A program made the position numbers and the translations under genes. Under the pieces are notes generated by a model that ran no database searches, was not told the DNA's origin, and saw nothing but the letters and a program-made list of their open reading frames with translations. Positions 16,369-24,336 of a stretch of 28,775 nt of DNA are shown here, in pieces. Within the stretch, counting starts at the first letter, position 1, and the number at the start of each line of letters is the position of its first letter. Source of the DNA: Clostridiales bacterium (GTDB taxonomy: Bacteria > Bacillota > Clostridia > Oscillospirales > QAMX01). Where the stretch lies: contig JAEERN010000002.1 in NCBI GenBank assembly GCA_016285815.1, forward strand, positions 1-28,775, in the 5' to 3' direction.

Positions 16369-16821
16369 ATGGTATTCGACAAGATCCAGAACGCAGAGCG
16401 GTATTACGGGCTGGGACCGGACTTTGAGCTGGCGCTTCGCTATCTCAAGGAGCTGGACCGCAGCGCCGTGGTGCCGGGACAGACCTATGAGATCGGCAAC
16501 GGCATGAGCTTCCGGATGACCCGGGTGGACTGCAAGGCGCCGGACGACGAGTTCTACGAGGCCCACCGGCAGTTCGCCGACATCCAGCTGGTGGTCAGCG
16601 GATGCGAGTACATGGGCGTGGCCGACATTTCCAAGCTGACCATGCGCGAGGACTTCAAGCCGGACAACGACATCTCCTGGTATCGCGGTCACGGCGACAT
16701 GCTGAAGTTCACCGCCGACGACTTCGCCATTTTCTTCCCGGAGGACGCGCATATGCCCTGCCGCACCGACGGCGAGCACGACTGTTTCTCCATGAAGATC
16801 GTGGTCAAGGTGAGGGTCTGA
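16369..16821 (+). CDS. YhcH/YjgK/YiaL family sugar-processing protein
   Basis: 150 residues, normal length for this cupin-like family (DUF386). The signature segments are EAHRQFADIQLVVSG (residues ~62-77) and FFPEDAHMPC (~123-132), which carry the His and acidic residues expected around the metal. Relatives act as sugar anomerases (NanQ for sialic acid) or are found in sialic acid, galactoside and amino-sugar operons. A GGAGG site precedes the ATG. As last gene of the GH4-kinase cassette it probably interconverts forms of the released sugar. The terminator at 16847 closes the operon. Confidence 0.88.
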   Translation: MVFDKIQNAERYYGLGPDFELALRYLKELDRSAVVPGQTYEIGNGMSFRMTRVDCKAPDDEFYEAHRQFADIQLVVSGCEYMGVADISKLTMREDFKPDNDISWYRGHGDMLKFTADDFAIFFPEDAHMPCRTDGEHDCFSMKIVVKVRV

Positions 16822-16846
16822 GGAAAAAGTAACAAAACGGTAACAG

Positions 16847-16883
16847 CGGGGTGGTCTGATTGACGGTCAGGCCGCCCCGTTTT
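16847..16883 (+). terminator. Intrinsic terminator of the GH4 cassette
   Basis: A 13-bp stem (16847-16859 with 16867-16879, two G-T pairs) is followed by TTTT. Confidence 0.78.
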
Positions 16884-16919
16884 CCGCAGATGTTTAATGA
16901 AAACGACGGAAAGAACCGG

Positions 16920-16949
16920 TTGTCTTCGATGCAACTTTTGCGGTATAAT
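16920..16949 (+). promoter_or_regulatory. Promoter of the first VanW gene
   Basis: TTGTCT (16920-16925), an 18-bp spacer and a perfect TATAAT (16944-16949), 46 bp before the GTG start. Confidence 0.75.
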
Positions 16950-16995
16950 AACGGTAATAGAATAGAGAGTTCCGAAAGAGGGGAGGCGTGCGGCC

Positions 16996-18837
16996 GTGAG
17001 CGAAAAAGACAGAGAAAAAACGGGACCGGATCCGGCGATCGACGACGCGGACGAGGCTTTTGCCGGGGAAGGACCGCTCGGGCGGTCCGGCGGGATGAGC
17101 GTCGGGAAAAAGCTGGCCTTTGCGGCGTCGGCGGCCGTCTTCCTCGCCGTGGTGGGGCTGACGGTCCTGCTGGCGGTGCACTTTTTGAAGAGCGGCGGCA
17201 CGCCGGAGGCGACGACGGCGGCGACGACGGCGGGCACGTCGGATCCCGCGCCGTCCTACGACGCGGCCGTCCGTCGGGCCGAGGGATACATCGAGGCCTA
17301 TCTGGCCGGGAAAGAGCTGACGGTCCGCGCGCTGGGGCAGAGCGTTGCCATCTCGCTGCAGCGCGCCAACGCCCGCATAGACTACGACGCCGTCCGGGCC
17401 TTCGTCTCAGAGCAGGGCGGCGACCCGACGGACATCTCCATCTACCGGACCGTGCAGGACACGCAGGGCGTCGCCGAGCCGGAGCTGGACCTGGAGTACG
17501 TCGACGCGCAGCTCGAAAAGCTGAACGAGAGCCTGGATCCGGGGCGCGACGCGCGCTATAGCGTCATGCCCTTCGCCGTCATCGTCCACCGCGGACACGA
17601 GCACTTTTCGCTGGACCTCGACGCGGCCCGCGCGCGGGTGGTCGAGGCGCTGGACGAATGCAGCTATGCGGACGTCGAGCTGACGGCCACGGTGGCGCCG
17701 GCCGCCGAGCCGGACTGGGCCCGCCTGTACCGCGAGTTCCGGCGTGATCCCGTGAACGCCCGCTATTCCGTGGACGCCGCGGGGAACACCGTGATCCTGG
17801 ACAGCGAGGACGGCGTGGATCTGGATCTCGAGGCCGTCATGGAGGATTACCGGCTGGGCGACTGGGAGGACAAGGTCTTCCCGGGGACCCACATCGCGCC
17901 GGAGGTGACCCGGGAGAACATCGACGAGAACCTGTTCCAGGACGTGCTGGGCACCATGACCACCACCTTCCTCGAGGCGGAATACAGCCGAAGCAACAAC
18001 ATCCGCGTGGCCACGCGCGCCATCGACGGCACCATCGTGCTGCCGGGATACAAATTTTCGTTCAACAACACCGTGGGCGAACGGACGGAAGAGCGCGGCT
18101 ATATGGACGCGCTGATCTACGTCAACGACGGGGTCGAGCCGGGCCTGGGCGGCGGCATCTGCCAGGTCAGCTCGACGCTGTACAACGCGGCCCTGCGGGC
18201 GGATCTGAAGCAGTTCTCCCGCAGCTGTCACCAGTTCACCGTGTTCTACGTGGACCTGGGCATGGACGCCACGGTCAGCTGGGGCAATCTGGACTATATC
18301 TTCGTCAACAGCACCTCGGACCCCATCAAGATCCAGGCGGAGGCGGTGGGCGGAAAGCTGACCATCAGCATCCTGGGAACGGCGGACTACGAGACCAAGG
18401 AGATCGAGTTCCGCAACGTGGTGACCGAGGTCTACGGCTATGAGACGCGGGTCGTGCGGGACGAGACCCTGGCCCCCGGCACCCAGACGGTCAAGACCAC
18501 GGGGCGCAACGGCTATCGGGTGGAAACGTACCGCACCGTGACCGTGGACGGCGAGAGGTACGCCGAAGAGTGGGTCGCCACCAGCATCTACGATCCGCTG
18601 GACGGGTCGGTGGTCGAGGGGCCGCCGCTGGAGACCACCGCGTACGTCACGCGGACCACCAAGCCCACCACGCCGCCCACCGAGCCGCCGGAGACGACGA
18701 AAAAGCCGGCCAGGACCACCGGGGCCGCCACCGAGCCGCCCACCGAGCCGCCGGACACGACGAAGAAGACCAGGAAGACCTCGGCGGAGACGGCTCCGGC
18801 CGAGCCGGTGCCGCCGCCGTCGGATACGGGACCGTAA
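16996..18837 (+). CDS. VanW-domain protein 1, membrane-anchored
   Basis: 613 residues starting with GTG at 16996, behind GGGGAGG. A charged cytoplasmic tail of about 35 residues and one membrane segment (about 38-57) anchor it, facing outside. A region of about 160-300 resembles the peptidoglycan-binding-4 domains that often precede VanW. The VanW domain (about 340-460) has FSFNNTVGERTEERG and GGGICQVSSTLYNA with Cys389. A G5-like beta stretch (RVVRDETLAPGTQTVKT...) follows. From about 548 the tail is Thr/Pro/Glu-rich with TEPPETTKK units and no LPXTG motif. VanW function is not settled; a cell-wall role is likely. No vancomycin-resistance genes are nearby. Confidence 0.88.
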   Translation: MSEKDREKTGPDPAIDDADEAFAGEGPLGRSGGMSVGKKLAFAASAAVFLAVVGLTVLLAVHFLKSGGTPEATTAATTAGTSDPAPSYDAAVRRAEGYIEAYLAGKELTVRALGQSVAISLQRANARIDYDAVRAFVSEQGGDPTDISIYRTVQDTQGVAEPELDLEYVDAQLEKLNESLDPGRDARYSVMPFAVIVHRGHEHFSLDLDAARARVVEALDECSYADVELTATVAPAAEPDWARLYREFRRDPVNARYSVDAAGNTVILDSEDGVDLDLEAVMEDYRLGDWEDKVFPGTHIAPEVTRENIDENLFQDVLGTMTTTFLEAEYSRSNNIRVATRAIDGTIVLPGYKFSFNNTVGERTEERGYMDALIYVNDGVEPGLGGGICQVSSTLYNAALRADLKQFSRSCHQFTVFYVDLGMDATVSWGNLDYIFVNSTSDPIKIQAEAVGGKLTISILGTADYETKEIEFRNVVTEVYGYETRVVRDETLAPGTQTVKTTGRNGYRVETYRTVTVDGERYAEEWVATSIYDPLDGSVVEGPPLETTAYVTRTTKPTTPPTEPPETTKKPARTTGAATEPPTEPPDTTKKTRKTSAETAPAEPVPPPSDTGP

Positions 18838-18904
18838 GCGTCCGGACCAGGCGGAGGAGTGCAAACCGTAACATTTCAGAAATAAAATTGTTGCCGTTTT
18901 GTAT

Positions 18905-18933
18905 TTGATTTCGTCTGCGCCGTGTGCTACAAT
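18905..18933 (+). promoter_or_regulatory. Promoter of the second VanW gene
   Basis: TTGATT (18905-18910), a 17-bp spacer and TACAAT (18928-18933) with TGC in front as an extended -10. Confidence 0.8.
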
Positions 18934-19004
18934 AGACAAAGGAAAAAGAGACGGCTTTTGAAGAGGAAGATCGGGCAGATCGAAACGAAGATTCGGGGGA
19001 TAAC

Positions 19005-20882
19005 GTGAGGATTTCTGTAAAGACGGCCGCCGCGGCGGCCTGCGGCATCGCCGCAGCGCTTCTGGTTTCCGGGTGCAGCGTGTTCAGCGACCCGGAGGGG
19101 ACGACGAAGTATTCGTATTTTGAGCCGGACAAGACCACGGTCACGACGCTTCCGCCGGAGACCACCGAGCCCACCACCACCGAAGCCACCACGGCGGACG
19201 ACGAGGCGGTCGTCGCGGCGGTGGAGGGCGAGCTGGCCTCGCTTTTGGACGAGAGCTCGGTCGAGGTCGTCTGCGGCGGCAAGAGCGTCATCATCCCGGC
19301 GTCCCGGGTGAACGCGCCGGCGGATCCCGAGCGGCTGGCCGCCCGGCTGTCGGAAAGAGGCTGCGCGCCGGACACGCTGGAGCGGTATCTCGCGCTGAAG
19401 GGCGCGCTTCCGCAGGGCAAGACCGACCGGTCCGCCATCCGCGCGGAGCTGGCCGCCTTCCAGAAGATGCTGGAGAGCGCCGCGGCTTCGACCTATGAGA
19501 TCGACGGGCGCGTTTTGACGCTCCACGTGGGTGAAAAGACGCAGGAGCTGAAGATCTACGGGACCGCCGCCAAGGTGGCGGAGGCCTTCGACGGCTTCGC
19601 CTACGGCAAGGTCGAGGCCGACTATACCGAAAAGAACCCCGAGCTGCCTTGGGACGAGATCGCCGCGGCGTGCAGCGTCGAGGCCGTGGATGCCCACTAC
19701 GAGTACGTCGACCTGAACGAGAATGCGCGGCTGGTCCCCGAAACGGACGGCTATGCGCTGGACATGGAACAGATCCAAAACCGCTACGCCCACGCCAAGG
19801 AGGGCGCGACGCTGACCTTCACCGCCCGCGACACGCATCCGACGCTTCGCGCGGACAACGTGGACGAGATGCTGTTCAGTTATGAGATCAGCTCGTACAA
19901 GACCTGGTTCAACGTCAACGAGTGGTCCCGGTCCGAAAACATCCGGCTGGCGTCGAGGAACATCGACGGGGCCGTCATCATGCCGGGCGAGCGGTTCTCG
20001 TTCAACGGCACCGTGGGCGAGCGGACGAAGGAGCGGGGCTTCCAGGAGGCCACGGTCTACGTCCAGGGCACCATGGAGCCGGGCCTGGGCGGCGGCATCT
20101 GCCAGGTCAGCTCGACCATCTACTGCGCAGCGCTGCGCGGCGGCTTCACGCAGGTCTATCGCTACAACCACCAGTTCACCATCAGCTATACGGCGCTGGG
20201 CGAAGACGCCACGGTCTACTGGGGCGCGCTGGACTATTCCTTCCGCAACAACTACGACTTTCCCGTCAAGATCCTGATGGAGATCGACGGCGGGTTCCTG
20301 AACGTCCGCATCATGGGCCAGGAGCCGGAGAACAAGTTCACCGTGGTCATCGAGCACGAGACGGAGAAAGAGCTCAAGCAGAAGATGGTCTACGAGGAAA
20401 AGAAAGACATGAAGCCCGGCACCGAAAAGCTCCAGCGCAAGGGCAAGCCCGGCTATATCATCATCACCAAGGTCACCGTCTATCAGAACGGCACGGTCTA
20501 CAGCCGCTGGGAGTACAAGGACACCTACGACCCGTACAACGGTTTGACCTACCGCGGACCGAAGATCACGTCGGAGTCGACCACGGAAGAGACGACCACC
20601 GAGCCGCCGGAGACCACCAGGAAGACCAAAAAGACCACGGAGCCGACGGAGACCACCGAGCCGCCGGAGAGCACGGAGGAGACCACCAAGAAGACCAAGA
20701 AGACCACCGAGTCGACCGAGGCCTCCTCCGAGCCGCCGGAGACCTCTTCCGAGCCGCCGGAGACCACCGAGCCGCCGGCCAGCTCGGAGGAGACCACCAA
20801 GAAGACCAAGAAGACCACCGAGGCGACGGAGCCCTCTTCCGAGCCGCCGGACGGGTCTTCCGAAGAGACCCCGGCGGAATAA
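19005..20882 (+). CDS. VanW-domain protein 2, lipoprotein
   Basis: 625 residues starting with GTG. The signal peptide ends in the lipobox LVSGC with Cys24, so it is attached to the outer face of the membrane by lipid, unlike its two neighbours. A Thr/Pro linker (35-65) follows, then a peptidoglycan-binding-4-like region, and the VanW domain (about 320-440) with FSFNGTVGERTKERG and Cys366 in GGGICQVSSTIY, followed by a G5-like segment. The tail from about 523 to 625 is built from TEPPETT, TTKKTKKTTE and SSEPPET units. It has its own promoter and runs on to VanW protein 3, 69 bp downstream, with no clear terminator between. Confidence 0.88.
   Translation: MRISVKTAAAAACGIAAALLVSGCSVFSDPEGTTKYSYFEPDKTTVTTLPPETTEPTTTEATTADDEAVVAAVEGELASLLDESSVEVVCGGKSVIIPASRVNAPADPERLAARLSERGCAPDTLERYLALKGALPQGKTDRSAIRAELAAFQKMLESAAASTYEIDGRVLTLHVGEKTQELKIYGTAAKVAEAFDGFAYGKVEADYTEKNPELPWDEIAAACSVEAVDAHYEYVDLNENARLVPETDGYALDMEQIQNRYAHAKEGATLTFTARDTHPTLRADNVDEMLFSYEISSYKTWFNVNEWSRSENIRLASRNIDGAVIMPGERFSFNGTVGERTKERGFQEATVYVQGTMEPGLGGGICQVSSTIYCAALRGGFTQVYRYNHQFTISYTALGEDATVYWGALDYSFRNNYDFPVKILMEIDGGFLNVRIMGQEPENKFTVVIEHETEKELKQKMVYEEKKDMKPGTEKLQRKGKPGYIIITKVTVYQNGTVYSRWEYKDTYDPYNGLTYRGPKITSESTTEETTTEPPETTRKTKKTTEPTETTEPPESTEETTKKTKKTTESTEASSEPPETSSEPPETTEPPASSEETTKKTKKTTEATEPSSEPPDGSSEETPAE
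20676..20822 (+). repeat. Duplicated 36-bp tail block (ETTKKTKKTTE)
   Basis: Identical 36-bp blocks lie at 20676-20711 and 20787-20822 in VanW gene 2. A third copy with one changed base is at 22689-22724 in VanW gene 3, and near-identity continues past it in both genes. They encode the lysine-rich part of the tails. Confidence 0.8.
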
Positions 20883-20951
20883 GCGGGAGCATCACGCCCG
20901 GGCGCCCCTTTTGCGGGCGCGGGGCTGAAAACAGAAGGTAACGTCATTCGT

Positions 20952-22787
20952 ATGAGCAAACGCAAGAAAAAAGAGGCCGCCGCGCGGGCCGTCGTCATCG
21001 GCGTGGTCGCCCTGTGTCTGGGCGTCGTCGCCATCTTCGGAATCTGGGCCATCGGAAAGCTCACCAACGACCCGGGCGCCGAACCCGGCCGGACCACGGC
21101 GGACACCGCGCTCAGCGGGACCACGGGATCGGCGGAGACCACGGCGGCGACCACGTCGCCCCAAGAGGTCGAGGCGCTGGTGGAGCAGTATATCGGAAAG
21201 ATGCTGGAGGGCCGCTCGCTGAAGGTGGCCTATGACGACGTTTCGGTGCGGATCGGCGCAGCGGAGGCCAACGCCCCCTACAGCGACGACGAGCTGCGCC
21301 GGTATCTGTCCGAAAACGGACAGGACGGAGCCCTGGCGGACGCCTATCTCGCGCTGGGCCACAGCGGCGCGGACCGCGAGATCGACGAGGGGTATGTGAC
21401 CGCGCGGCTCTACGAGCTGGGCGACAGCATCAACCGCCAGAACGATCAGGGGTACAGCATCGACGGCCGGACCGTCACCATCACGCGGGCGGACCGTCTG
21501 GTCAGCATCGATCTGGAAAAGACCATGGCGCTGGTCCGGAACAGCCTGACGGCGGGGGACTATTCCGACGTCGAGGCGGTGGTCAGCGTCAACCCGGACG
21601 GCGAGCCGGACTGGGACGAGATCGCGGCCCGCGTCAATACCGAGCCCAAAGACGCCGCCTACGTCTACAACGAGGAGACCAAAATGGCCGAGCTGGTCCC
21701 CGAGACCGTCGGGTATCAGCTGGACATCGAGCGGATGAAGCGCGATTACAGCACCAACGGCGGGCGGGTGTTCAAGTACACCGCCGAGGAGATCCTGCCG
21801 GAGATTACGACGGAGAACATCCGGGAAAAGCTCTTCCCGGACCGCATCGCCTCGTACACCACCTGGTACAACAGCAACGAAGAGAACCGGACCACGAACC
21901 TGAAGCTGGCCGCGGAGTATGTGAACGGGACCGTGATCCTGCCCGGCAAGCGGTTCAGCTATAACAACTCGGTGGGCGAGCGGACGGAAGAGCGCGGCTT
22001 CAAGGAAGCCATCATCTTCACCCGGGACGGCCTTTCCGACGGGCTGGGCGGCGGCATCTGTCAGGTCAGCTCGACGCTGTACTGCTGCGCGCTGTTCTCG
22101 GACATGAAGATCGTCGAGCGCTGGAACCACGGCTATACCGTCAGCTACGTGGACCTGGGACGGGACGCCACGGTCAGCTACGGCTGGCTGGACTTCCGCT
22201 TTGAGAACAACCGCGAAGACCCCATCATCATCGTCACCTCCGCGTCGGGCGGCATGCTGACGGTGGAGTTCTACGGCACCGAGCGCGAGAGTCTCGTCGT
22301 CTATCTCGAGCATGAAAAGGCGGAGACCATCGAGCCCAAGATCCGCACCAAGGTGGACACGTCGCTGGGCGACGAGGAGTATAAGCTGGAGTCCAAGGGC
22401 AAGAACGGCTACGTCATCAAGACGTACAAGACCGTGATCCGCGACGGCGTCTCCGAGGGACGGACGCTGATCACCACCGACAAGTACGACGTGCTGGACG
22501 GGCTGGCCTATGTGGGCAAAAAGTGGACCGAGTCCTCCGAGACCGAGGCCACCACGGAGCCGCCGGAGACCACGGAACCGCCGGAGACCACCGAGCCGCC
22601 GGAGACCACCGAGCCGCCGGAGACCACCGAGCCAGCCACGGAGGAGACCACCGAGCCGACCACGGAGGAGACCACCGAGCCCGGCTCGGAGGAGACCACC
22701 AAGAAGACCAAGAAGACCACGGAGGCGACCGAGCCCTCCTCCGATCCGCCCGCTTCGGGGGAGACGGATCCGCCGGCCGAATCCTGA
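20952..22787 (+). CDS. VanW-domain protein 3, membrane-anchored
   Basis: 611 residues. A basic N terminus (KRKKK) and one membrane segment (about 13-35) orient it outward. A short Thr-rich linker, a peptidoglycan-binding-4-like region (about 180-300) and the VanW domain (about 325-440) follow, with FSYNNSVGERTEERG and Cys370 in GGGICQVSSTLY, then a G5-like segment ending near KYDVLDGLAYVG. The tail (526-611) has TTEPPE repeats and one TTKKTKKTTE block, with no sorting motif. The order of domains matches the two genes before it, so all three arose by duplication. AAGG precedes the ATG at a slightly long distance. It is probably in one transcript with DUF975 and rlmH. Confidence 0.88.
   Translation: MSKRKKKEAAARAVVIGVVALCLGVVAIFGIWAIGKLTNDPGAEPGRTTADTALSGTTGSAETTAATTSPQEVEALVEQYIGKMLEGRSLKVAYDDVSVRIGAAEANAPYSDDELRRYLSENGQDGALADAYLALGHSGADREIDEGYVTARLYELGDSINRQNDQGYSIDGRTVTITRADRLVSIDLEKTMALVRNSLTAGDYSDVEAVVSVNPDGEPDWDEIAARVNTEPKDAAYVYNEETKMAELVPETVGYQLDIERMKRDYSTNGGRVFKYTAEEILPEITTENIREKLFPDRIASYTTWYNSNEENRTTNLKLAAEYVNGTVILPGKRFSYNNSVGERTEERGFKEAIIFTRDGLSDGLGGGICQVSSTLYCCALFSDMKIVERWNHGYTVSYVDLGRDATVSYGWLDFRFENNREDPIIIVTSASGGMLTVEFYGTERESLVVYLEHEKAETIEPKIRTKVDTSLGDEEYKLESKGKNGYVIKTYKTVIRDGVSEGRTLITTDKYDVLDGLAYVGKKWTESSETEATTEPPETTEPPETTEPPETTEPPETTEPATEETTEPTTEETTEPGSEETTKKTKKTTEATEPSSDPPASGETDPPAES
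22551..22637 (+). repeat. 18-bp coding minisatellite, about 4.5 copies
   Basis: Units encoding TTEPPE start at 22551, 22569, 22587 and 22605, followed by a partial copy; the last units are identical. Length change by slippage would keep the reading frame. Confidence 0.85.
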
Positions 22788-22833
22788 CGGGCCTTCCGGC
22801 GGTAGCTTAAGGGGAAGGAAACTGCGTTTTGCC

Positions 22834-23709
22834 ATGAGAGAAGCCCGGATCCGAAGCAAACAACTTGCGAAAACCGCCATGAGCGGCAGCTTTTTCAGGC
22901 TGCTGCTCATTCTTGTCCTGAACGCCGTCACCGCGGCGCTGCTGCGCGAGGTCTTCGGAGAGCTGGGCCGCCGCCTTTGGGCGGACGCCGTCGTCCGGAT
23001 CTGGGGCCTGGAGGTGAACGTGCCCTATCTCTGCGCCTGGATCGCGGCGGGGATGTTCGCCGCGCCGCTGGAACTGGGCGTCGCGGAATATCTGCTGGCG
23101 CGGATCCGGCGCCGGAGGCCCTCGCTGGGAGCCGTGTTCCTGTGGTACGCCGACGGCGCGAAGCTGTCCGTCGCGGCGCGGTACGGCGCCTGGGGCATGG
23201 TGCTGTCCGCCGCGCAGCTGTTTCTGCTGGACCTGCCGCTCAACGTCGTGTCCCAGGGGCTGAACGCGGTGCTGGCGGACCTGACCGAACAGATCAACGC
23301 GGGCGCGGCGTCGCCCGCGCCGGACTATTCGCTGATGGACACCGGCCGGACCTGGCTCTGGATCGCCATGGCGGCGGCGTTCCTGCTGCTGCGGCTGCTG
23401 ACCGCCGCCGTGCCGTATCTCACGGCGGATTCGGGCAGCGTTCTCGGCTCCGTCGCGGCCTCGGTCAAGCTGGTGGGCCGCCATCTGGGCGCGTATCTGC
23501 TGTTTTTGCTGAGCTTTGCCGGATGGCTGCTGATCGCGTGGATCACCTTCGGCCTGGCGCTGCTGTATCTGATCCCGTACGCCGCGCTGGCCAACGCGGC
23601 GTTCCTGGAACAGCTCCGGGGACCGCTCGTCCCGCCGCCGGGCGGGGGCAGGGCGGACGTGCCGGACGAACCGGAAGACCCGGACGGGCCGCCGGAGGCG
23701 TATCTGTGA
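22834..23709 (+). CDS. DUF975 family integral membrane protein
   Basis: 291 residues from the ATG at 22834, with GGGGAAGG upstream at about 15 nt; a much longer open frame overlaps VanW gene 3 in another frame and was rejected. The N terminus MREARIRSKQLAKTAMSGSFF fits the DUF975 opening (basic helix, then a membrane helix). About five or six hydrophobic segments follow (near 20-37, 63-80, 110-135, 172-192, 220-250). The C terminus is Pro/Asp/Glu-rich. Function of the family is unknown. Its stop overlaps the GTG of rlmH by 4 nt. Confidence 0.8.
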   Translation: MREARIRSKQLAKTAMSGSFFRLLLILVLNAVTAALLREVFGELGRRLWADAVVRIWGLEVNVPYLCAWIAAGMFAAPLELGVAEYLLARIRRRRPSLGAVFLWYADGAKLSVAARYGAWGMVLSAAQLFLLDLPLNVVSQGLNAVLADLTEQINAGAASPAPDYSLMDTGRTWLWIAMAAAFLLLRLLTAAVPYLTADSGSVLGSVAASVKLVGRHLGAYLLFLLSFAGWLLIAWITFGLALLYLIPYAALANAAFLEQLRGPLVPPPGGGRADVPDEPEDPDGPPEAYL

Positions 23710-24176
23710 TCCGGATCTGTGTGATCGCCGTCGGAAAGCTGAAAGAGCGCTTCTGGGAACAGGCGGCGGCGGAGTATGAAAAGCGCATGAAGCCGCTGGC
23801 CGAGCTGTCGGTGATCGAGCTGGCGGAGCTTCCGGCGGGCCCGGCGGGCCCGGCCGAGGCCCTGCGGCGCGAGGCGGCGGAGATCCGAAGGGCCGTCCCC
23901 AAGGGGGCCCGGCTCATCGCGCTGACGCCGGAGGGGCGCGAGCTGTCCTCGGAGGCGTTTTCGGCGGAGATCGGCCGCTGGGCCGCGGGGGGAAGCTCCC
24001 GGCTGTGCTTCGTGATCGGCGGCTCCAACGGTCTGGCGCCGGAGCTGAAGGCCGAGGCGGACGAGAGGCTGTCCTTTTCCCCCATGACCTTCCCGCACCA
24101 CCTGTTCCGGGTGATGCTGCTGGAACAGCTCTACCGGGCGTTCATGATCGCCGGTGGCCGGACGTACAACAAATAA
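23706..24176 (+). CDS. rlmH: 23S rRNA (pseudouridine1915-N3)-methyltransferase RlmH
   Basis: 156 residues, the usual length. It starts with GTG at 23706 (VIRICVIAVGKLKE), with GGAGG 7 nt in front, and overlaps the DUF975 stop. The SPOUT-fold SAM site FVIGGSNGL and the closing HHLFRVMLLEQLYRAFMI are typical. It methylates pseudouridine 1915 in helix 69 of 23S rRNA. The C terminus reads RTYNK, where nearly all members end in YHK, so the conserved His is Asn here. The gene name is secure; whether the change affects activity is open. Confidence 0.95.
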   Translation: MIRICVIAVGKLKERFWEQAAAEYEKRMKPLAELSVIELAELPAGPAGPAEALRREAAEIRRAVPKGARLIALTPEGRELSSEAFSAEIGRWAAGGSSRLCFVIGGSNGLAPELKAEADERLSFSPMTFPHHLFRVMLLEQLYRAFMIAGGRTYNK

Positions 24177-24179
24177 AAC

Positions 24180-24215
24180 GATCCCCCGCGGGGCCGCCGG
24201 CCGCCGCGGGGGATC
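24180..24215. other. Strong inverted repeat after rlmH
   Basis: A perfect 12-bp stem, GATCCCCCGCGG/CCGCGGGGGATC, closes a GC-rich loop 4 bp after the rlmH stop. No T run follows on the plus strand; on the minus strand a short T-rich stretch follows. It may stabilise the 3' end or act as a weak terminator for either strand. Confidence 0.55.
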
Positions 24216-24291
24216 TCCATGTGTGCCCCGCGGGGGCGGAGCAGACCCGGCGGGCAAAGCGCGCGGGCAGTCCGCGTCTGCCGTCCGGCGC

Positions 24292-24325
24292 AAAAAAACA
24301 GACAGGGCGCGGAGCCCTGCCTGTT
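24292..24325 (-). terminator. Intrinsic terminator of the ligase gene
   Basis: On the minus strand a 12-bp stem with one G-T pair (AACAGGCAGGGC/GCCCTGTCTGTT) is followed by seven Ts, 12 bp after the ligase stop. Confidence 0.88.
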
Positions 24326-24336
24326 CAAAAAAACGG

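Noticed and set aside
13996..16779. A 927-codon open frame on the minus strand, and similar long frames at 3418-5400 (+), 20892-22931 (-) and 24154-26340 (+)
   Set aside because: They lie opposite genes with clear family motifs, have no recognisable domains and show His/Val/Gly-rich composition typical of antisense frames in GC-rich DNA.
16996..22787. VanW genes as vancomycin resistance
   Set aside because: No ligase, dehydrogenase or dipeptidase genes of a van cluster are present, and VanW domains are common in susceptible Clostridia.
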